Position numbers and translations under genes: made by a program
Shown here: positions 54,681 through 56,608 of the stretch, one piece after another
Layout of the letters: each line of letters begins with the position of its first letter
Numbering within the stretch: the first letter of the stretch is position 1
The notes under the pieces: generated by a model
Seen by the model: only the letters and a program-made list of their open reading frames with translations
What the model was told of the DNA's origin: nothing
Databases searched by the model: none
Source: Zarea fungicola
Lineage: Eukaryota; Ascomycota; Sordariomycetes; Hypocreales; Cordycipitaceae
NCBI GenBank assembly: GCA_900169235.1
Contig: FWCC01000349.1
Span: forward strand, 1 to 56,608
Length of the DNA stretch: 56,608 nt
Direction: 5' to 3'

Positions 54681-55208
54681 TCAATCAAAAAAGGATAACT
54701 TAGAATGCCACATATTAGACGACAATATCACCATCTCGCCTTGTCGCTCAGCCCGACGCAATACAGCGACACTGCTAGTTGGAATGAATAGCCGCAAGGA
54801 GCAGGGCATTGCAGGCGCCAGCCATGGACTTGACACCAGTAGCACGCATGGCTTCAGAGACATCGGAATCTCTGCATGGCGTCCAGTTGTGGATTGAGAC
54901 TGCGGGTCGATTGGGGTAGCGCTTCGGGAAATGCGGACAGGGCTGGCAGCGCGCGAGTGTACAGATACGGCTTCCTCGTCCTCGAAAGCCCGGCAGGCTT
55001 CAATTTCTCGTTCAAGAGAGGCGTCAATGTGTGCAAGAGTAGCTTCATCTTCCGGCTTCATTTGTTGGGCAATAGTCTCCGTCTTTGCGCTGGCATCATG
55101 CTCGCTTGCTTGGGGTTGCTGGTAGGGAAGGGAATGAGAGGGCTGCGAATATAACAAAGCGTGAGAAGTGGTTACATCCAAAATAGGCTTTAAAGGCGCC
55201 GCTCTCAA
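54681..55208 (-). CDS. hypothetical frame with acidic helical segment, possibly relic
   Basis: Open frame without an ATG at its 5' end (it opens at a TTG). The middle is protein-like: KTETIAQQMKPEDEATLAHI, DASLEREIEACRAFEDEEAV and SRAASPVRISRSATPIDPQS, a charged helix then a Ser/Pro-rich stretch. The C-terminal third loses character. It may be an internal exon whose partners were not found. Confidence 0.3.
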   Translation of the reverse strand: MRAAPLKPILDVTTSHALLYSQPSHSLPYQQPQASEHDASAKTETIAQQMKPEDEATLAHIDASLEREIEACRAFEDEEAVSVHSRAASPVRISRSATPIDPQSQSTTGRHAEIPMSLKPCVLLVSSPWLAPAMPCSLRLFIPTSSVAVLRRAERQGEMVILSSNMWHSKLSFFD

Positions 55209-56279
55209 AGTAAATGCCGTCGGTTCCGTTCTGCCAGCTTAACCAAGGCTGCGCTTACATAATGATCTAAAATCCATGACTTAATTTGTGCAGGAAATAG
55301 AATTTTTCTTAACATTATAAGTACAGTACTTGGCTATGTGTTACAGTATAGAGGGCACGGGCCAGACTAGTTGACAAAGAAAACCATTATCAGCGCTTTC
55401 TATGACTGGAGTTCCGACACAGACAAGGTATAATAAAGAACTTTCGCGAGAGACAGCCAATGCTGCAGATTTGTCTATATCCTTGCCATTTGGTGCTATA
55501 GTTGTAATCACGGTCGTTTCCGTCGAACGTCGAAGCATTGGCCTTTAGATGGGATAATCGCAGTGAGAGAAAGGGCCTAGCTCTGCTAATAAATAAGTAT
55601 ATAAACTCAGATAACGGAAACAGGAAGAATATACCGCGGCTACCCGAAAGTGTGCATCGAGAACTGGAAGGCATTTCTTAGACATAATGCTGCGCGCCGT
55701 GTTGACAAACTATGTCCGCCATGATCCACTGCATTGCCTGACATCCATAATTCAAACCCCCTCGGCTCTCACAACAATTGTACAGTGGCTCTTTTCAAAG
55801 CTGTAAGAGTAAAACTGAAAGCCTTTTCCGGCTCGGGTCGATTTTCGGGTTGGAAACAGCTGCCATGGTTTTCGGACAGACAATAGTCAGAGCAGTGACC
55901 GCTTGTGTGCTGAAATCGCCTTCAGCCCTCGCGCAGGCGGAAGTGCACCATGTGGCGAGAGCCAGACAGCCTACAAAGCTTTTCTTAGACATTAGAGTAC
56001 TGCATCAGTCTGCGACAGATCGAATACGTACACTTTTGAGAAAAGCATGCTGTGCCTCGTGTGATGTGGCAAGATAAAGAAACGGCGTCAACCAGAAAGT
56101 GGCAGGCAACGTATCTCACGGCAGGGCAAGGAGACGCATCTGGAGGCTTACGAGAGAGTTATGTACGGCCGTACCACATTGCACCAATATATCTCAGCCC
56201 AACTTCGCGTACTGGCCTACGCGTATGCAGGGGTATACACGTATGCAGGGGTAAAGTGGCAGCGTTGCCTTGCAATAAG
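55209..56279. other. upstream region of the CAX gene
   Basis: No supported gene. It contains the 18-bp tandem repeat at 56221-56256 and presumably the first exon or exons and promoter of the exchanger gene. Confidence 0.4.
56221..56256. repeat. 18-bp tandem duplication
   Basis: Two consecutive units sharing the 14-bp core CGTATGCAGGGGTA (56221-56238 and 56239-56256). Each contains a potential TATGCAG splice acceptor immediately upstream of the recognisable exchanger reading frame. Confidence 0.85.
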
Positions 56280-56608
56280 GATGCCGACGCTACCCAAGTC
56301 TCCGACGAGAAGCGCGTCGATAACAACGGAGGCATTGCCAACGGTGTTGAAGCCGGCTCCGCTGCTGGCTTGAAAAACCGCAAACACGACAGTGATGCGG
56401 CCAATGCCGTCGACAGTAACGAAAACGCGGACAATGATGACAGCAAATCAAAAAAGCGTAACAAGCCAACGCTATACCGACCGGTCTATCCCAAGCAGCC
56501 CTTTACCGTTGCCAACCAGCCCCAGCGAACGTTCCTCAGCTCCTGGATCAATCTTTTACTAGTTGCCGCTCCCGTCGGCATCGCCCTCAACTATGTCTCC
56601 AGCGTTAG
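56280..56608 (+). CDS. vacuolar Ca2+/H+ exchanger (CAX/VCX), partial N-terminus
   Basis: Partial gene cut by the window edge; 109 codons are visible from GAT 56280, possibly following an AATAAG or TATGCAG acceptor. The first 70 residues are a hydrophilic, Asn/Asp/Lys-rich cytoplasmic tail (KNRKHDSDAANAVDSNENAD). The start of TM1 of the CAX family follows (FLSSWINLLLVAAPVGIALN, then YVSSV); PVGIALNY is strongly conserved in fungal Vcx1-type exchangers. These antiporters use the vacuolar proton gradient to load Ca2+. The catalytic alpha repeats lie beyond the window. The start codon is not resolved: no ATG precedes the segment in frame within the visible repeat region. Confidence 0.85.

Overview
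The window looks like a gene-poor, accessory-type stretch of a filamentous ascomycete genome, most likely a sordariomycete and plausibly Hypocreales. The signs are very short introns (about 47-115 bp) with GTANGT/GTAAGN donors, CTAAC/CTGAC branch points and YAG acceptors; a Zn2Cys6 regulator, a two-finger C2H2 regulator and a double-telobox Myb protein of fungal type; fungal ankyrin, TPR, vWA and DUF7025-type AAA+ proteins; and an inactivated Tc1/mariner transposase. No tRNA, rRNA, CRISPR array or bacterial-style operon was seen. All calls come from reading the sequence by eye; no database search was possible.

Layout. 1-6 kb: two intact minus-strand repeat-scaffold genes, an F-box-like/ankyrin protein (1187-3505) and a TPR protein (4235-5668). 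7-17 kb: small secreted or membrane orphans (7159-7704, 8873-9442, 12769-13316), weaker minus-strand candidates, a broken multi-membrane gene (13993-14525) and the Tc1/mariner relic (15340-15736), in AT-rich sequence. 17.6-20 kb: a protein with three 49-residue RING-like zinc modules (17621-18613) and a hevein-like plus double-psi-barrel extracellular-type protein (19160-19747). 21.8-24.7 kb: a Zn2Cys6 factor (21855-22869) and a four-helix membrane protein (23746-24652). 26.8-28 kb: a two-exon orphan. 30-34.7 kb: a C2H2 developmental-type regulator (30206-31433) and a three-exon disordered orphan (33525-34632). 37-39 kb: a double-telobox Myb gene (37166-38344) followed by coding-like sequence after its stop. 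39.5-46.3 kb: a gene broken by a heptanucleotide repeat, a frameshifted secreted-protein gene, a RING-H2 E3-type gene between two diverged direct repeats, and a truncated vWA protein. 49.4-54.7 kb: a six-exon AAA+ gene with an intact Walker A but no Walker B acidic residues, an ankyrin pseudogene and a possible WD40 remnant. The right edge enters the N-terminus of a vacuolar Ca2+/H+ exchanger (CAX/VCX family).

Common thread. Many loci have the architecture of fungal self/non-self and effector repertoires (ankyrin, TPR, WD40-like, vWA, AAA+, RING, small secreted proteins), and a large fraction are broken by single frameshifts, in-frame stops or truncations. Intact housekeeping-type regulators (Zn2Cys6, C2H2, telobox Myb, CAX) sit among them. 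The strongest candidates for undescribed biology are the tandem-triplicated RING-like protein and the diverged AAA+ gene with a neutralised Walker B. The heptamer-controlled reading frame at 39826-39846 is the clearest mutational curiosity.
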